Positions 53,263 through 61,199 of a DNA stretch of 64,000 bases are shown piece after piece. The first letter of the stretch is position 1, and each line of letters begins with the position of its first letter. The position numbers and the translations under genes are program-made. Below the pieces are notes generated by a model. The model searched no databases, had not been told where the DNA came from, and saw nothing but the letters and a program-made list of their open reading frames with translations. Source of the stretch: Natronolimnohabitans innermongolicus JCM 12255 (GTDB lineage Archaea > Halobacteriota > Halobacteria > Halobacteriales > Natrialbaceae); contig NZ_AOHZ01000088.1 of assembly GCF_000337215.1 (NCBI RefSeq), forward strand, positions 40,901-104,900, in the 5' to 3' direction.

Positions 53263-53804
53263 CGAGAAGAGAACACCTCCGGTCACTCGGCGCGAACCGA
53301 CGGGCCGTCGTCTGGGGAGCCATCACGTCGACGGGCGTGTTCGCCCTGTTCGGTCTCGTCACCGGACTCGTTCCGAATCCGCTTTTCGTCCGGATGGTTC
53401 CACGGACGGGCTTCGATTACCTGTTTCTCACTCTGACCGCGCTTCTGGCGGGCGTCTACGTCGCCCAGCGGCTGGCGACCGACGTCCGCGGTGGCAGCGA
53501 CCCGCAGCGCGATCCCGTCGACCGAGACGGACACGGCGAGCACGACCACGCTCATCGCACCGACGAGAACGACGACGAGACCACCACGGACCGACTGGCG
53601 TTCAGTGGTCTGATCGGGGGATTCCTGGCGGTCAGCTGTCCGATCTGTAACGCCGTCCTCCTGGCGCTGTTCGGTTCGTCCGCGCTCATGACGTACTTCG
53701 ATCCGCTGCGGCCCCTGCTCGGTGCGGTCTCGGTCGCGTTGCTTGCAGGGTTGATCTATCTTCGCCACAGTCGAACGTGTCCGACGTGTGCGTCGCGGGC
53801 GTGA
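53259..53804 (+). CDS. Membrane protein with intramembrane CPIC, His-rich loop and CPTC tail
   Basis: A 181-residue protein with about four hydrophobic helices. Cys 127 and 130 lie in FLAVSCPICNAVLLALFGSS; a second pair, Cys 174 and 177 (TCPTCASRA), ends the protein. The loop at about 84-108 is His/Asp-rich (DGHGEHDHAHRTDEND) and could bind copper or zinc. It is translationally coupled to the preceding CxxC membrane protein, so the two probably form one complex. The function is unknown; a role in electron or metal transfer is inference. Confidence 0.75.
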   Translation: MTRREHLRSLGANRRAVVWGAITSTGVFALFGLVTGLVPNPLFVRMVPRTGFDYLFLTLTALLAGVYVAQRLATDVRGGSDPQRDPVDRDGHGEHDHAHRTDENDDETTTDRLAFSGLIGGFLAVSCPICNAVLLALFGSSALMTYFDPLRPLLGAVSVALLAGLIYLRHSRTCPTCASRA

Positions 53805-53810
53805 GCGCGA

Positions 53811-54512
53811 TCACTCCGCATCCTTCCACTCGCCGGCCTCGACGTCGCGAAACTCCCCTTTAGCCTCGCGTTCGTGCGGCCAGAGCATGACCGCGAACAA
53901 CGTCGCGTAGAACGCCCCGACGACGGCGAGGACGACGACTCCGGAGACCGTGCCGACCGCCGCGGCGGCGGGGAGGGAAGCGTCCGGAACGAACGCCGTG
54001 ACGCGAAAGAGCCACGCGAGACCGAGGACGAGCAACAGCGCGAAGTAGATGCGTCGAAGCCGGTTCGAAACGGCCTCGAACATCGTGATTTTGTACGTCG
54101 GGTGTCGGTAGTCCTCCCCCAGTTCGGTTCGCCACTCGCGGTGCTCGACGTCCAGCGACGGATCGAGCGCGTTCGCGAACAGATCCTGCTGGAATAGGCG
54201 AACGCGCGACCGGTAGACGTCGTAGTCGCGATAGCGTCGGGACTCGATCCAGCAGAATAAGCCGACGGTCAGTACGCCGACGAGGACGATGTAGTGCGGA
54301 TTGTCGGGGCTCGAGAACGCCCACGTGAGGATCGCAGCCATGAGCGTGACGCTCCACGTCGTCGTCTGGTCGAGACGCGAGCGCCAGGTCGTTTCGCGGT
54401 CCAACTCCCCGCGATAGGCGTCGCCGAGGATCGGACTCAACTCCGACGTGTCCTGGCCCAGCTCGCGTCCGGGATCGGTCGTCGCGCGCTCGGTGTCGGT
54501 ATCGTCGCTCAT
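53811..54512 (-). CDS. DUF2270 membrane protein
   Basis: A 233-residue protein of the DUF2270 family. It has two pairs of hydrophobic helices flanking a conserved charged middle (ESRRYRDYDVYRSRVRLFQQDLFA, then GEDYRHPTYKITMFEA). Function is unknown. It converges with the CxxC membrane pair, with six bases between the stops. Confidence 0.85.
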   Translation of the reverse strand: MSDDTDTERATTDPGRELGQDTSELSPILGDAYRGELDRETTWRSRLDQTTTWSVTLMAAILTWAFSSPDNPHYIVLVGVLTVGLFCWIESRRYRDYDVYRSRVRLFQQDLFANALDPSLDVEHREWRTELGEDYRHPTYKITMFEAVSNRLRRIYFALLLVLGLAWLFRVTAFVPDASLPAAAAVGTVSGVVVLAVVGAFYATLFAVMLWPHEREAKGEFRDVEAGEWKDAE

Positions 54513-54581
54513 CGATCTCTTCTCCCTTCAGCAAGTAGCGCAAAATAACGGTGGTCCGGGGACCAGAAGTAGTGTTGTTTT

Positions 54582-54593
54582 TATTGCGCAATA
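54582..54593. promoter_or_regulatory. Operator candidate, TATTG-CG-CAATA type, at the thioredoxin gene
   Basis: TATTGCGCAATA is a perfect 12-base palindrome. It differs from the 35367-35378 site only in the two central bases. It overlaps the upstream edge of the TATA-like ATATTCAAA, 24-32 bases before the start at 54624. Confidence 0.5.
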
Positions 54594-54623
54594 TTCAAAT
54601 GCTCTCGGTACGTAGTGTGGGTA

Positions 54624-54995
54624 ATGAGCGACGTGGAACACGAAAAAGCGGGTGGCGACGGGAACGCACCGCAGACGCCGGTTCAACTGGAGAGTGTAGC
54701 CGAGTACGAGGCGCTACTCGAGGCCCACGAGCTCGTGCTCCTCGAGTTCGTCACGTCCGGATGTGGCATCTGTGCGTCCATGGAGCCGGTGCTCGGTTCC
54801 GTCGCGCGGAGCGCGCCGGGTGCGGTAGCGACGGTGAACGCCGGGCTCGTTCCGGAGCTCGCCGACGAGTTCGCCGTGCGACGCGTTCCGACGTTCGTCG
54901 TCCTGAAAGACGGTGAGGCGGTCGACCGACTCGACGACGGATTCCAGCGCGCCGAACCGATCGTCGATATCCTCGAGACGCGCGCCGAAGAGTAA
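54624..54995 (+). CDS. Thioredoxin-like protein with CGIC active site
   Basis: A 123-residue cytoplasmic thioredoxin. The redox pair is Cys 47 and 50 (FVTSGCGICASMEP), replacing the classical WCGPC; the cis-Pro loop is VRRVPTFVVLKDG. The acidic, Gly-rich first 20 residues are an extension. The ATG at 54624 is preferred over an upstream frame start at 54615. The CGIC site suggests a less reducing potential or a dedicated partner. A TATTGCGCAATA palindrome overlaps its promoter. Confidence 0.88.
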   Translation: MSDVEHEKAGGDGNAPQTPVQLESVAEYEALLEAHELVLLEFVTSGCGICASMEPVLGSVARSAPGAVATVNAGLVPELADEFAVRRVPTFVVLKDGEAVDRLDDGFQRAEPIVDILETRAEE

Positions 54996-55039
54996 CCGGC
55001 GGGATGGGAAAACGGTGCGATCGCCCCCGATGAGCGGGA

Positions 55040-56761
55040 TCAGGTCTCGGTTTTCTCGACGACGACGTCCTCGATAGCGAGGACGTCGAGTCCCATGCCG
55101 TAGAAGTCTTTGATAGCGTGCGTCGGCGTTCGGACGATCGGTTCGGCGTGATCGTTGAACGAAGTATTAAGGACGACCGGCACGCCCGCAATATCGTCGA
55201 ATTCGGAGATAAGGCGGTGATAACGGGGGTGCTGATCCTCGCGGACGGTCTGGGGGCGAGTCGAGTCGTCGGCCGGGTGGAGGACGGCCTCGAGGTCGTC
55301 GGTCTTCTCGGGATCGACGTCGTACGCGTCGATCATGAACGGCGCCGGACCGCCGTCGATCAAGTAGTCGGCGGCGGCGGATTCGAGCATCGACGGCGCG
55401 AACGGTCGCCACTCCTCGCGGTGTTTGACGAACCGATTGACCCGATCTCGAGAGTCTTCGGTGCGCGGATCGGCGAGGATGCTCCGGGCGCCGAGCGCTC
55501 GCGGCCCCATCTCCATGCGGCCCTGGAACCAGCCGACGAGTTTGCCGTCCGCGAGGCGTTCGGCGACGTACCGTTCGAGGTCGTCGGGTTCCGTGTACGC
55601 GATCTTGTTGGTTTCGAGCAGCGATTTGATCTCGTCGGTCTCGTACTCGGGACCGAGGTAGGCGGTCGTTTGTTGGTCGACCTCGGCCGGCCGTTGCTGG
55701 GACCAGCCCGCACCGAGCGCGAGGCCCGCGTCGTGAGCGACCGGCTGAACGAAGACGTCGTCGACCAGCGGCGACTCGCGGATGCGCTTGTTCAGTTTGC
55801 AGTTGAGCGCCACGCCGCCGGCGAGGGCCACGTTCGACGTTCCCAGTTGCTCGACCGCGGACTCGGCGATGTCGACTACTGTCTCCTCGAGCAGTTTCTG
55901 TGCCGTGTGCGCGAGGTCCGTCTCCCACTGGTCGAACTCGCCCGGCGTCTCGTTTCGCGGCCGATCGAAGACGTCCTCGAGCCGGGCGACGCCGTGGCCG
56001 GTGCCCCACCGCTTCGTCAGATCGGTAACGTCGTAGTCGGCGCCGGTGTCGATCAGCTCTCGCAGGGTTCGTTCGATCTCCGGATTATCGTCGCCGTAGG
56101 GGGCGAGCCCCATCACCTTTCCCTCGCCGTTGAACATTCGATACCCGAGGTACTCCGTGACGACCGCGAAAAAGAGTCCGAGGCTGTTGGGATGCTCGTA
56201 CGTGTACGCACGCGTGAGTCCGTCCTCGTCGGCGCGCCAGACGACAGTCGAATCGTACTCGCCTTTCGCGTCGACGGTGAGGACGACCCCCTCGTCGAAT
56301 CCGGACGGATGGAACGCGCTCGCCGCGTGACAGCGGTGGTGAGCGATCGTCTCGATCGGCGGCACCGGCGACCCGATCGACTCGAGTCGGTTCTCGATCC
56401 GTCGCGTCGGGACGAACCGGGCGCGCGCCTGGCTGACGATCGTGTTCTCGAGTGCGGAAATCTTCCGTCCCAGCCCGGGGACACGAAGCGCGTCGGTGAC
56501 GTAGTGAGACGTGAGTTCGCTCCGAAGACTCGGATCGTACGGAAGTAGAACGCGATCGATATCTGAGAGGGCCAGATCGCGAGAATCGAGACAGGCCTCG
56601 ATCGCTCGCTCGGGAAAGGTTTCCGTCGCGTGTTTGGACCGCGTGTACCGCTCCTCCTCGACCCCGAAAACGGGAGTCGCGTCTTCGAAAAGAACGGCAC
56701 TCGGATCGTGTTGCCCGTAAAGCCCGATCGCAGGTTTCAACGAAAGTCGATAGTCTGTCAT
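55040..56761 (-). CDS. NodU/CmcH-type carbamoyltransferase
   Basis: A 573-residue enzyme that transfers a carbamoyl group from carbamoyl phosphate to a hydroxyl on a small molecule or sugar. The N-terminal ASKHA-fold part has IAHHRCHAASAFHPSGFD (metal-binding His residues), GEGKVMGLAPYG and VALAGGVALNCKLNKRI. The C-terminal domain has GWFQGRMEMGPRALGARSIL and VVLNTSFNDHAEPIV. Start 56761 matches the family. It is out of place among thiol genes, although a TTTGCTG...CAGCAAA palindrome and a TATA-like ATTTATC lie upstream. Confidence 0.9.
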   Translation of the reverse strand: MTDYRLSLKPAIGLYGQHDPSAVLFEDATPVFGVEEERYTRSKHATETFPERAIEACLDSRDLALSDIDRVLLPYDPSLRSELTSHYVTDALRVPGLGRKISALENTIVSQARARFVPTRRIENRLESIGSPVPPIETIAHHRCHAASAFHPSGFDEGVVLTVDAKGEYDSTVVWRADEDGLTRAYTYEHPNSLGLFFAVVTEYLGYRMFNGEGKVMGLAPYGDDNPEIERTLRELIDTGADYDVTDLTKRWGTGHGVARLEDVFDRPRNETPGEFDQWETDLAHTAQKLLEETVVDIAESAVEQLGTSNVALAGGVALNCKLNKRIRESPLVDDVFVQPVAHDAGLALGAGWSQQRPAEVDQQTTAYLGPEYETDEIKSLLETNKIAYTEPDDLERYVAERLADGKLVGWFQGRMEMGPRALGARSILADPRTEDSRDRVNRFVKHREEWRPFAPSMLESAAADYLIDGGPAPFMIDAYDVDPEKTDDLEAVLHPADDSTRPQTVREDQHPRYHRLISEFDDIAGVPVVLNTSFNDHAEPIVRTPTHAIKDFYGMGLDVLAIEDVVVEKTET

Positions 56762-56819
56762 ATTCGAGAACGTCTCCGCTTCGAACGACGTTCGAAAGCG
56801 GATAAATCTCCGGTGGGGT

Positions 56820-56836
56820 TTTGCTGAACCAGCAAA
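56820..56836. promoter_or_regulatory. Operator candidate TTTGCTG-N3-CAGCAAA, copy 2
   Basis: TTTGCTG-AAC-CAGCAAA, perfect 7-base arms and identical to copy 3. The following bases (TCGTTGGCTATTTAC) also resemble those after copy 3. It lies 59-75 bases before the carbamoyltransferase start. Confidence 0.55.
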
Positions 56837-57043
56837 TCGTTGGCTATTTACCCACGTGCGAAAACGCCGGACCGGACGAACGTTGTGTGATGTATCTCCC
56901 CACACCAACACCACACACTGTCGACGAAAGAATATAAACTAGCGAGTGATCGGATACGCAGCGACGCGCAGCGGCTACGATGCCGAACCGTCGTGCGGCC
57001 AGACGGTCGTTACTCCGCGAGACGACGACTCGGACCGTCGCGA

Positions 57044-57262
57044 TCAGTCGCAGTTCGAACAGCCGGTCCGCCATCGCACGACGAAGCCGAGTAGCGCGAG
57101 CGTCAGTACGGTTACGGCGATCTGACTTAGGCCGGCACCCAGCCCGGCCGCAGCGCCGCCGCCCGCCAGGCCGACCGCGCCGGGTGCGAGCGCGAGACAG
57201 CAGAGGCTCGCTGCGCCTGCGAGGCCGAATAGCGAACGCCGCGACGCAGTCTTCGAGTCCAT
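57044..57262 (-). CDS. Cys-rich two-helix membrane miniprotein
   Basis: A 72-residue protein: a Cys pair in the first helix (ASLCCLALAPGAVG, Cys 21-22), a second hydrophobic helix, and CSNCD at the C-terminus (Cys 68, 71). The pattern recalls small mercury or metal transport proteins such as MerT, but it is too short for a firm match. The pair of Cys pairs fits the surrounding thiol genes. It has acidic/basic ends typical of real membrane proteins. It is isolated from the carbamoyltransferase gene by 282 bases. Confidence 0.6.
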   Translation of the reverse strand: MDSKTASRRSLFGLAGAASLCCLALAPGAVGLAGGGAAAGLGAGLSQIAVTVLTLALLGFVVRWRTGCSNCD

Positions 57263-57451
57263 TAGGAAACGATATTCCGGCTGTACCGATATACGTTCTG
57301 GAACTCGTGGCGGCTTCGAACGAACGATTACGGAGCCGACGATTCTAACCGAAACGGCACCACGCTGATCGCACGGTCTCGTTCGATCGGAGGCACCGAC
57401 ACTCGATCCGCAGTCATCCCCGGAAGGTAGCGTTGCCGAGACAGTGAACTA

Positions 57452-57501
57452 CCCCACCCTACTTCGCTCAGGCTAACGCCTTCGCTTCGTTGAGGGTGGG
57501 G
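57452..57501. other. Inverted repeat at the 3' end of the TnpB remnant
   Basis: CCCCACCCT (57452-57460) and AGGGTGGGG (57493-57501) are perfect 9-base complements spanning the end of the tnpB fragment. Right-end hairpins and guide-RNA scaffolds of IS200/IS605-type elements sit at this place, so this is probably the retained right end. Confidence 0.5.
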
Positions 57502-58094
57502 CTTCCTGTTTCGATGACGTGCTTTGCAGACACCACACGGGTGTCCGTAGGGAGCGCAGTCTCCACAGGCGTAGATTCGGGCCATCCCAGCCCTAGTTTA
57601 GAAAAGCCTCGTTGCAAGACATTCAACGCCGCATTCGCGTCACGGTCACACTCAAACCCGCACGACGGACACGAATGCTCTCGTACCCAAATCGGTTTCT
57701 TGGTTTCAACGCCACACGACGCACATTCCTTCGTCATCCCGTGAGGTTCAACTTGCACAACGTGGACTCCGTACAACTCTGCCTTGTATTCGAGTATCGT
57801 GATGAACTGCCGCCACGCGGCATCCTGCTTGTTCCGAGCGTTGTGCGACTCCTCAAGCATCGGTTTCACGTCTAAATCCTCGACAAACACGGCATCATAC
57901 TCACGGACGAGCCACGTCGTCAGCTTCTGCTGGAAGTAAAACAGCGCCACCCAACCGACGAAAAGGCCCGCGATGACGACCACGAAATCGGCCAGACACG
58001 TTCCGACGATCACACAGTATCCGATCCCGATCGTCAGGAGTACTAACGAGAGACCGAACAGAAGGTGACACCGTCGTTCGGCTGTCGGAGCCAT
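57468..58094 (-). pseudogene. Chimera: membrane-protein N-terminus joined to a TnpB C-terminal fragment
   Basis: The 208-codon frame starts with a two-helix membrane segment (HLLFGLSLVLLTIGIGYCVIV, about 1-54), then switches at about residue 55 to the last ~155 residues of an IS605-type TnpB: LVREYDAVFVEDLDVKPML (RuvC-II Glu), MTKECASCG...CPSCGFEC (zinc ribbon) and DRDANAALNVLQRG (RuvC-III Asp). RuvC-I and the RNA-binding part are absent. It looks like an element inserted in a resident membrane gene, with later loss of the element's left part. Whether the fusion is expressed is unknown. Confidence 0.75.
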
Positions 58095-58223
58095 AGCCAG
58101 GGGTATCCCAGACGGTTACAAATAACCATGACGGTGAGTCGCTGGGTATCACGAGACTCGACGAGACGGTTCGGATACGTCGCCGGCACAATCGCAGGGA
58201 CGAGTACAAGACGCTCTCGGTGA

Positions 58224-58240
58224 TTTGCTGAACCAGCAAA
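58224..58240. promoter_or_regulatory. Operator candidate TTTGCTG-N3-CAGCAAA, copy 3
   Basis: TTTGCTG-AAC-CAGCAAA lies immediately above CCTATTTG (58247-58254), a TATA-like box 25-32 bases before the GTG at 58279. The site is where an autoregulator of the HTH gene would bind. Confidence 0.6.
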
Positions 58241-58278
58241 CCGTGGCCTATTTGACGGTGATCGACGGACAGTACCGT

Positions 58279-58638
58279 GTGCAACACGGAGGCGCCGCGG
58301 ACTCGGGGGACATTTTTCAGCTTCTCGCGGACGAGTACGCACGGAAGATCCTCCTCGCCGCGGATCACGGACCGAAGACGGCGAAAACGCTCAGCGAGGA
58401 GTGCGACGCCTCGCTGACGACGATCTACCGGCGAGTCTCGGCGCTGCAAGAACACGACCTCATCGAGGAACACCACACCGTCGACTCCGACGGCTCTCAC
58501 CGGAGCGAATTCGAAACGTCGCTGGAGGCGCTTCACGTCGAAATCAGCGACGGTACGCTCTCGCTGACGGTCGAAACGCGCGACGAGCTCGCGGACAGCT
58601 TCACGTCGCTGTGGAGCAATCTCCGGGGGAAGGACTGA
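58279..58638 (+). CDS. ArsR/TrmB-like winged-helix regulator paired with DUF7521
   Basis: A 119-residue regulator. FQLLADEYARKILLAA opens the winged helix, KTAKTLSEECDASLTTIYRRVSAL is the recognition part and HDLIEEHHTVDSDGSHR the wing. The frame is open to 58225, but those codons overlap the palindrome and TATA-like box, so the GTG at 58279 is the likely leaderless start. Its stop overlaps the ATG of a DUF7521 gene. It is the natural candidate to bind the three TTTGCTG-N3-CAGCAAA sites. Confidence 0.8.
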   Translation: MQHGGAADSGDIFQLLADEYARKILLAADHGPKTAKTLSEECDASLTTIYRRVSALQEHDLIEEHHTVDSDGSHRSEFETSLEALHVEISDGTLSLTVETRDELADSFTSLWSNLRGKD

Positions 58639-58904
58639 TGGAAGTGCCGTTTCTGCTCTCGAAGGGAGTCACGCTCGTATTGAGTCTCGTCGTCTCGTAT
58701 CTCGCGTACCACGGCTACCGCCGGAGCGGCCAGACGCCGATGTTGTACGTCTCCGGCGGGTTCGTCTTCATCGGCGTCGGCGCGGTCTGCGAGGGACTCA
58801 TCTACCAACTGTTCGGCACAACGATCGCGTCCGCGGCGCTCGTCCAGGCGATCGTCGTCTCGAGCGGGATGGTACTCATTCTCTTCTCGCTGGTAAAGCA
58901 GTGA
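58638..58904 (+). CDS. DUF7521 family membrane protein
   Basis: An 88-residue protein with three hydrophobic helices (VTLVLSLVVSYLAYHGYRRSG; LYVSGGFVFIGVGAVCEGLI; VQAIVVSSGMVLILFSL). In haloarchaea this family commonly follows a small HTH gene, as here, with overlapping stop and start (TGATG). It may hold the regulator at the membrane or act as a sensor; this is inferred from pairing only. One Cys lies in helix 2. Confidence 0.75.
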   Translation: MEVPFLLSKGVTLVLSLVVSYLAYHGYRRSGQTPMLYVSGGFVFIGVGAVCEGLIYQLFGTTIASAALVQAIVVSSGMVLILFSLVKQ

Positions 58905-59006
58905 ATCGGTCGTCATCGAAATTATTTTCAGTCCGTCTGACCCCCATATTTTCCGACCCAGGGAATCGCCGGATGGGGTTTATGGACCGGGGCGAAACAC
59001 GACTCT

Positions 59007-59714
59007 ATGAACCGGCGTCTCTACTGCCGATCGGTCGTCGCCTCGAGTATGGGTATCGTCGCCACCGCAGGCTGTCTCGATTCACTCTCGTCGGGTGACG
59101 ACGAGTCCGACCGAGCACACGCAGACGGCGTCACGCTCGGGCCGCCGGAGCAGGATTTGAGCGAGGCCTCGCACCCGAGCTACGGCGAGGAACTTCCAAC
59201 GATCGAGTTTCCCGATCCGTTGACCGGAGAGACCGTTTCGACCGAGCAGTTCGAGGGAGAACGAACGACGCTACTGACGTTCTTCTACACGTCGTGTCCG
59301 GACGGCGCGTGTCCCGCGCTCCTCTTGCGGTTGCGACGAGCGCAGGAGGTCGCTGCCGAAGAGGGATACGACGACGCCGCGTTCCTCGCGATGACGTTCG
59401 ATCCCGAACGCGACACCGAAGACGAGTTACGAGCGCACGCCGGCGAACAGGGCGTCGATCTCGACGCCGGAAACTGGCACTTCCTGCGCCCGGAGCGGTA
59501 CGAGGAGGCAAAAGAGAGCCTCACCGGCGAGTTCGGACTGCCCCTCGAGAAGCGAGACGCCGACGAGTACGACACCCTCGAGTACATGTTCCCTCACTAC
59601 AACTACATCTTCCTCGTCAACGAACTAGGGCTCATCGAACGGGTGTACCCAAACGGGGCGACCGTCGATCCGTCGCAGGTGGTCGAAGAGTTCGAAACGG
59701 TGGTGACGGCGTAG
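59007..59714 (+). CDS. SCO1/SenC family lipoprotein
   Basis: A 235-residue lipoprotein of the SCO family, which delivers copper to cytochrome oxidase or reduces its Cys ligands. The lipobox ATAGC puts the lipid Cys at 23. The redox/copper site is FFYTSCPDGACPALL, Cys 97 and 102 with four residues between instead of the usual three; the conserved His is in FPHYNYIFLV. It leads a three-gene operon with a TlpA-like protein (start right at this stop codon) and CcdA. Confidence 0.88.
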   Translation: MNRRLYCRSVVASSMGIVATAGCLDSLSSGDDESDRAHADGVTLGPPEQDLSEASHPSYGEELPTIEFPDPLTGETVSTEQFEGERTTLLTFFYTSCPDGACPALLLRLRRAQEVAAEEGYDDAAFLAMTFDPERDTEDELRAHAGEQGVDLDAGNWHFLRPERYEEAKESLTGEFGLPLEKRDADEYDTLEYMFPHYNYIFLVNELGLIERVYPNGATVDPSQVVEEFETVVTA

Positions 59715-60296
59715 ATGCGACGACGAGACGTGCTCGCGGGCGTCGGTAGCCTGGGCGTCGTCGGCGGCGGTGGGGTGCTGGCGGTTCGCGGGGTCCCGTC
59801 GTTCGAAGCCGACGGCGACGAGAAAACAGCGCCGGACGGGACGGACTCGACGGCTGACGATCCGATCGAGATAAAAACGGTCGAAGCACCGGGTAGCGAG
59901 GGCGGTGAAGTTCGGGTACCGACAGGCGACCGAGCGACGTTCGTCGATTTCTTCGGCACGTGGTGTCCGCCGTGTGTCGAACAGATGCCCGCATTAGCCG
60001 AGGCCAACGACCGAGTCGGTGCAGACGTGCTGTTTCTCTCGGTCACCAGCGAGGCAGTCGGCTCGTCCATCACCGAGGACGAACTGGTCGACTGGTGGGA
60101 CGAACACGACGGCGATTGGCTGCTCGGCCTCGATCCGACCGCCGAACTGACTGCGCGCTATCTCGCCGGCGGGTATCCTTCCGCCGTCGCGATCGATTCG
60201 ACCGGGCGCGTGCAGTGGGCAGACTCCGGCGTGAAAACCGCAGACGAACTCGTCGCGGGGATCGAACGGGCGCTCGAGGCTGAGACGGAGACGTAA
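59715..60296 (+). CDS. TlpA/ResA-like exported thioredoxin
   Basis: A 193-residue membrane-anchored or exported thiol reductase. The Tat-like N-terminus is MRRRDVLAGVGSLG; the active site is WCPPC (Cys 84 and 87, in FFGTWCPPCVEQMP); the cis-Pro region is GGYPSAVAID. ResA/TlpA proteins reduce apocytochrome c or copper-protein Cys and receive electrons from CcdA, whose gene follows after three bases. The start codon abuts the SCO stop. Confidence 0.9.
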   Translation: MRRRDVLAGVGSLGVVGGGGVLAVRGVPSFEADGDEKTAPDGTDSTADDPIEIKTVEAPGSEGGEVRVPTGDRATFVDFFGTWCPPCVEQMPALAEANDRVGADVLFLSVTSEAVGSSITEDELVDWWDEHDGDWLLGLDPTAELTARYLAGGYPSAVAIDSTGRVQWADSGVKTADELVAGIERALEAETET

Positions 60297-60299
60297 TCG

Positions 60300-60965
60300 A
60301 TGCTCGACGCTGCGCTCCTCTCGACGCTCGGGTTCGCGCTCACTGCAGGCCTGGCGACCTTCTTCAGTCCGTGTGCGTATCCGTTACTACCGGGCTACGT
60401 CGGCTTCTACGTTAGTCAGACGGAGGGAGACGACGCGTCGCTCGGCGGCGCACTCCTCCGAGGCGGGCTCGCCGGCATCGGCGCGCTGGGAACGCTTGCG
60501 ATTCTTCTGGGAGCGACGTTCTGGCTCGGGCATTCGACGGTGTCACAGCTCACCGTCTTCGAGTCGCTCGTCGGCGGATTTCTGGTGGGTTTCGGTTTGC
60601 TCGTCTTTCTCGGCCGGGCACCGTCGCTATCGGTTCCGCTCCCGGCTCGGCGCTCGAGCGTGCTTGGATTCGGAGTCTTCGGCGCGGGATACGCGCTCGC
60701 CGCGGCTGGATGTGTCGCCCCCGTCTTCCTCGCCGTGGTCGCCCGCGCGCTGTCACTGCCAGCCGACGCAGCGGCGCTCGTATTGGTGACGTACGTCGGA
60801 AGTGTCGTACTACTAATGATCGCAGTGACTGTCGCGACCGGAATGGGGCTGCTCGCGAGTGCAGGGCGATTGGCCGCCTACTCGGGGACACTAACGCGCC
60901 TCGCCGGCGCAGTGATGATCGCCGCCGGAATCGGCCAACTGTACCTGGCTCTCGTCGTCTACTGA
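60300..60965 (+). CDS. ccdA: Cytochrome c biogenesis protein CcdA
   Basis: A 221-residue, six-helix membrane protein that moves reductant from cytoplasmic thioredoxin to exported thiol proteins. The two redox Cys lie in ATFFSPCAYPLLPGY (Cys 25) and ALAAAGCVAPVFLAV (about 140), the standard CcdA arrangement. It is the third gene after SCO and the TlpA-like protein. The thioredoxin at 54.6 kb is a likely electron donor. Confidence 0.9.
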   Translation: MLDAALLSTLGFALTAGLATFFSPCAYPLLPGYVGFYVSQTEGDDASLGGALLRGGLAGIGALGTLAILLGATFWLGHSTVSQLTVFESLVGGFLVGFGLLVFLGRAPSLSVPLPARRSSVLGFGVFGAGYALAAAGCVAPVFLAVVARALSLPADAAALVLVTYVGSVVLLMIAVTVATGMGLLASAGRLAAYSGTLTRLAGAVMIAAGIGQLYLALVVY

Positions 60966-61199
60966 CGACGGAAGTGCCATCGATCGGTCGTCTTCTACCG
61001 CTCCGGTTCTCTGCCAAACGATCGGTGCGAGTGCGAACAGTACGGGAGCGAACGCACGGTGCAGTTTCGTTAGTATCGATCGTCTGTTGCAGACGAGGTG
61101 CCGTGGTTTGAGAGGGGCGCGTTCGAGTCGTTCGACTGCCGCGAGTGTGCCCGCAGCGTACGCTACGAGTCCGGAACCGACGACGAGCAAGCCGAGTAG

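Noticed and set aside
57355..57390. Third copy of the palindromic element (shares CACGCTGATCGCAC with the 17-kb copy)
   Set aside because: Only 13-14 bases match and the rest does not align; too short to call.
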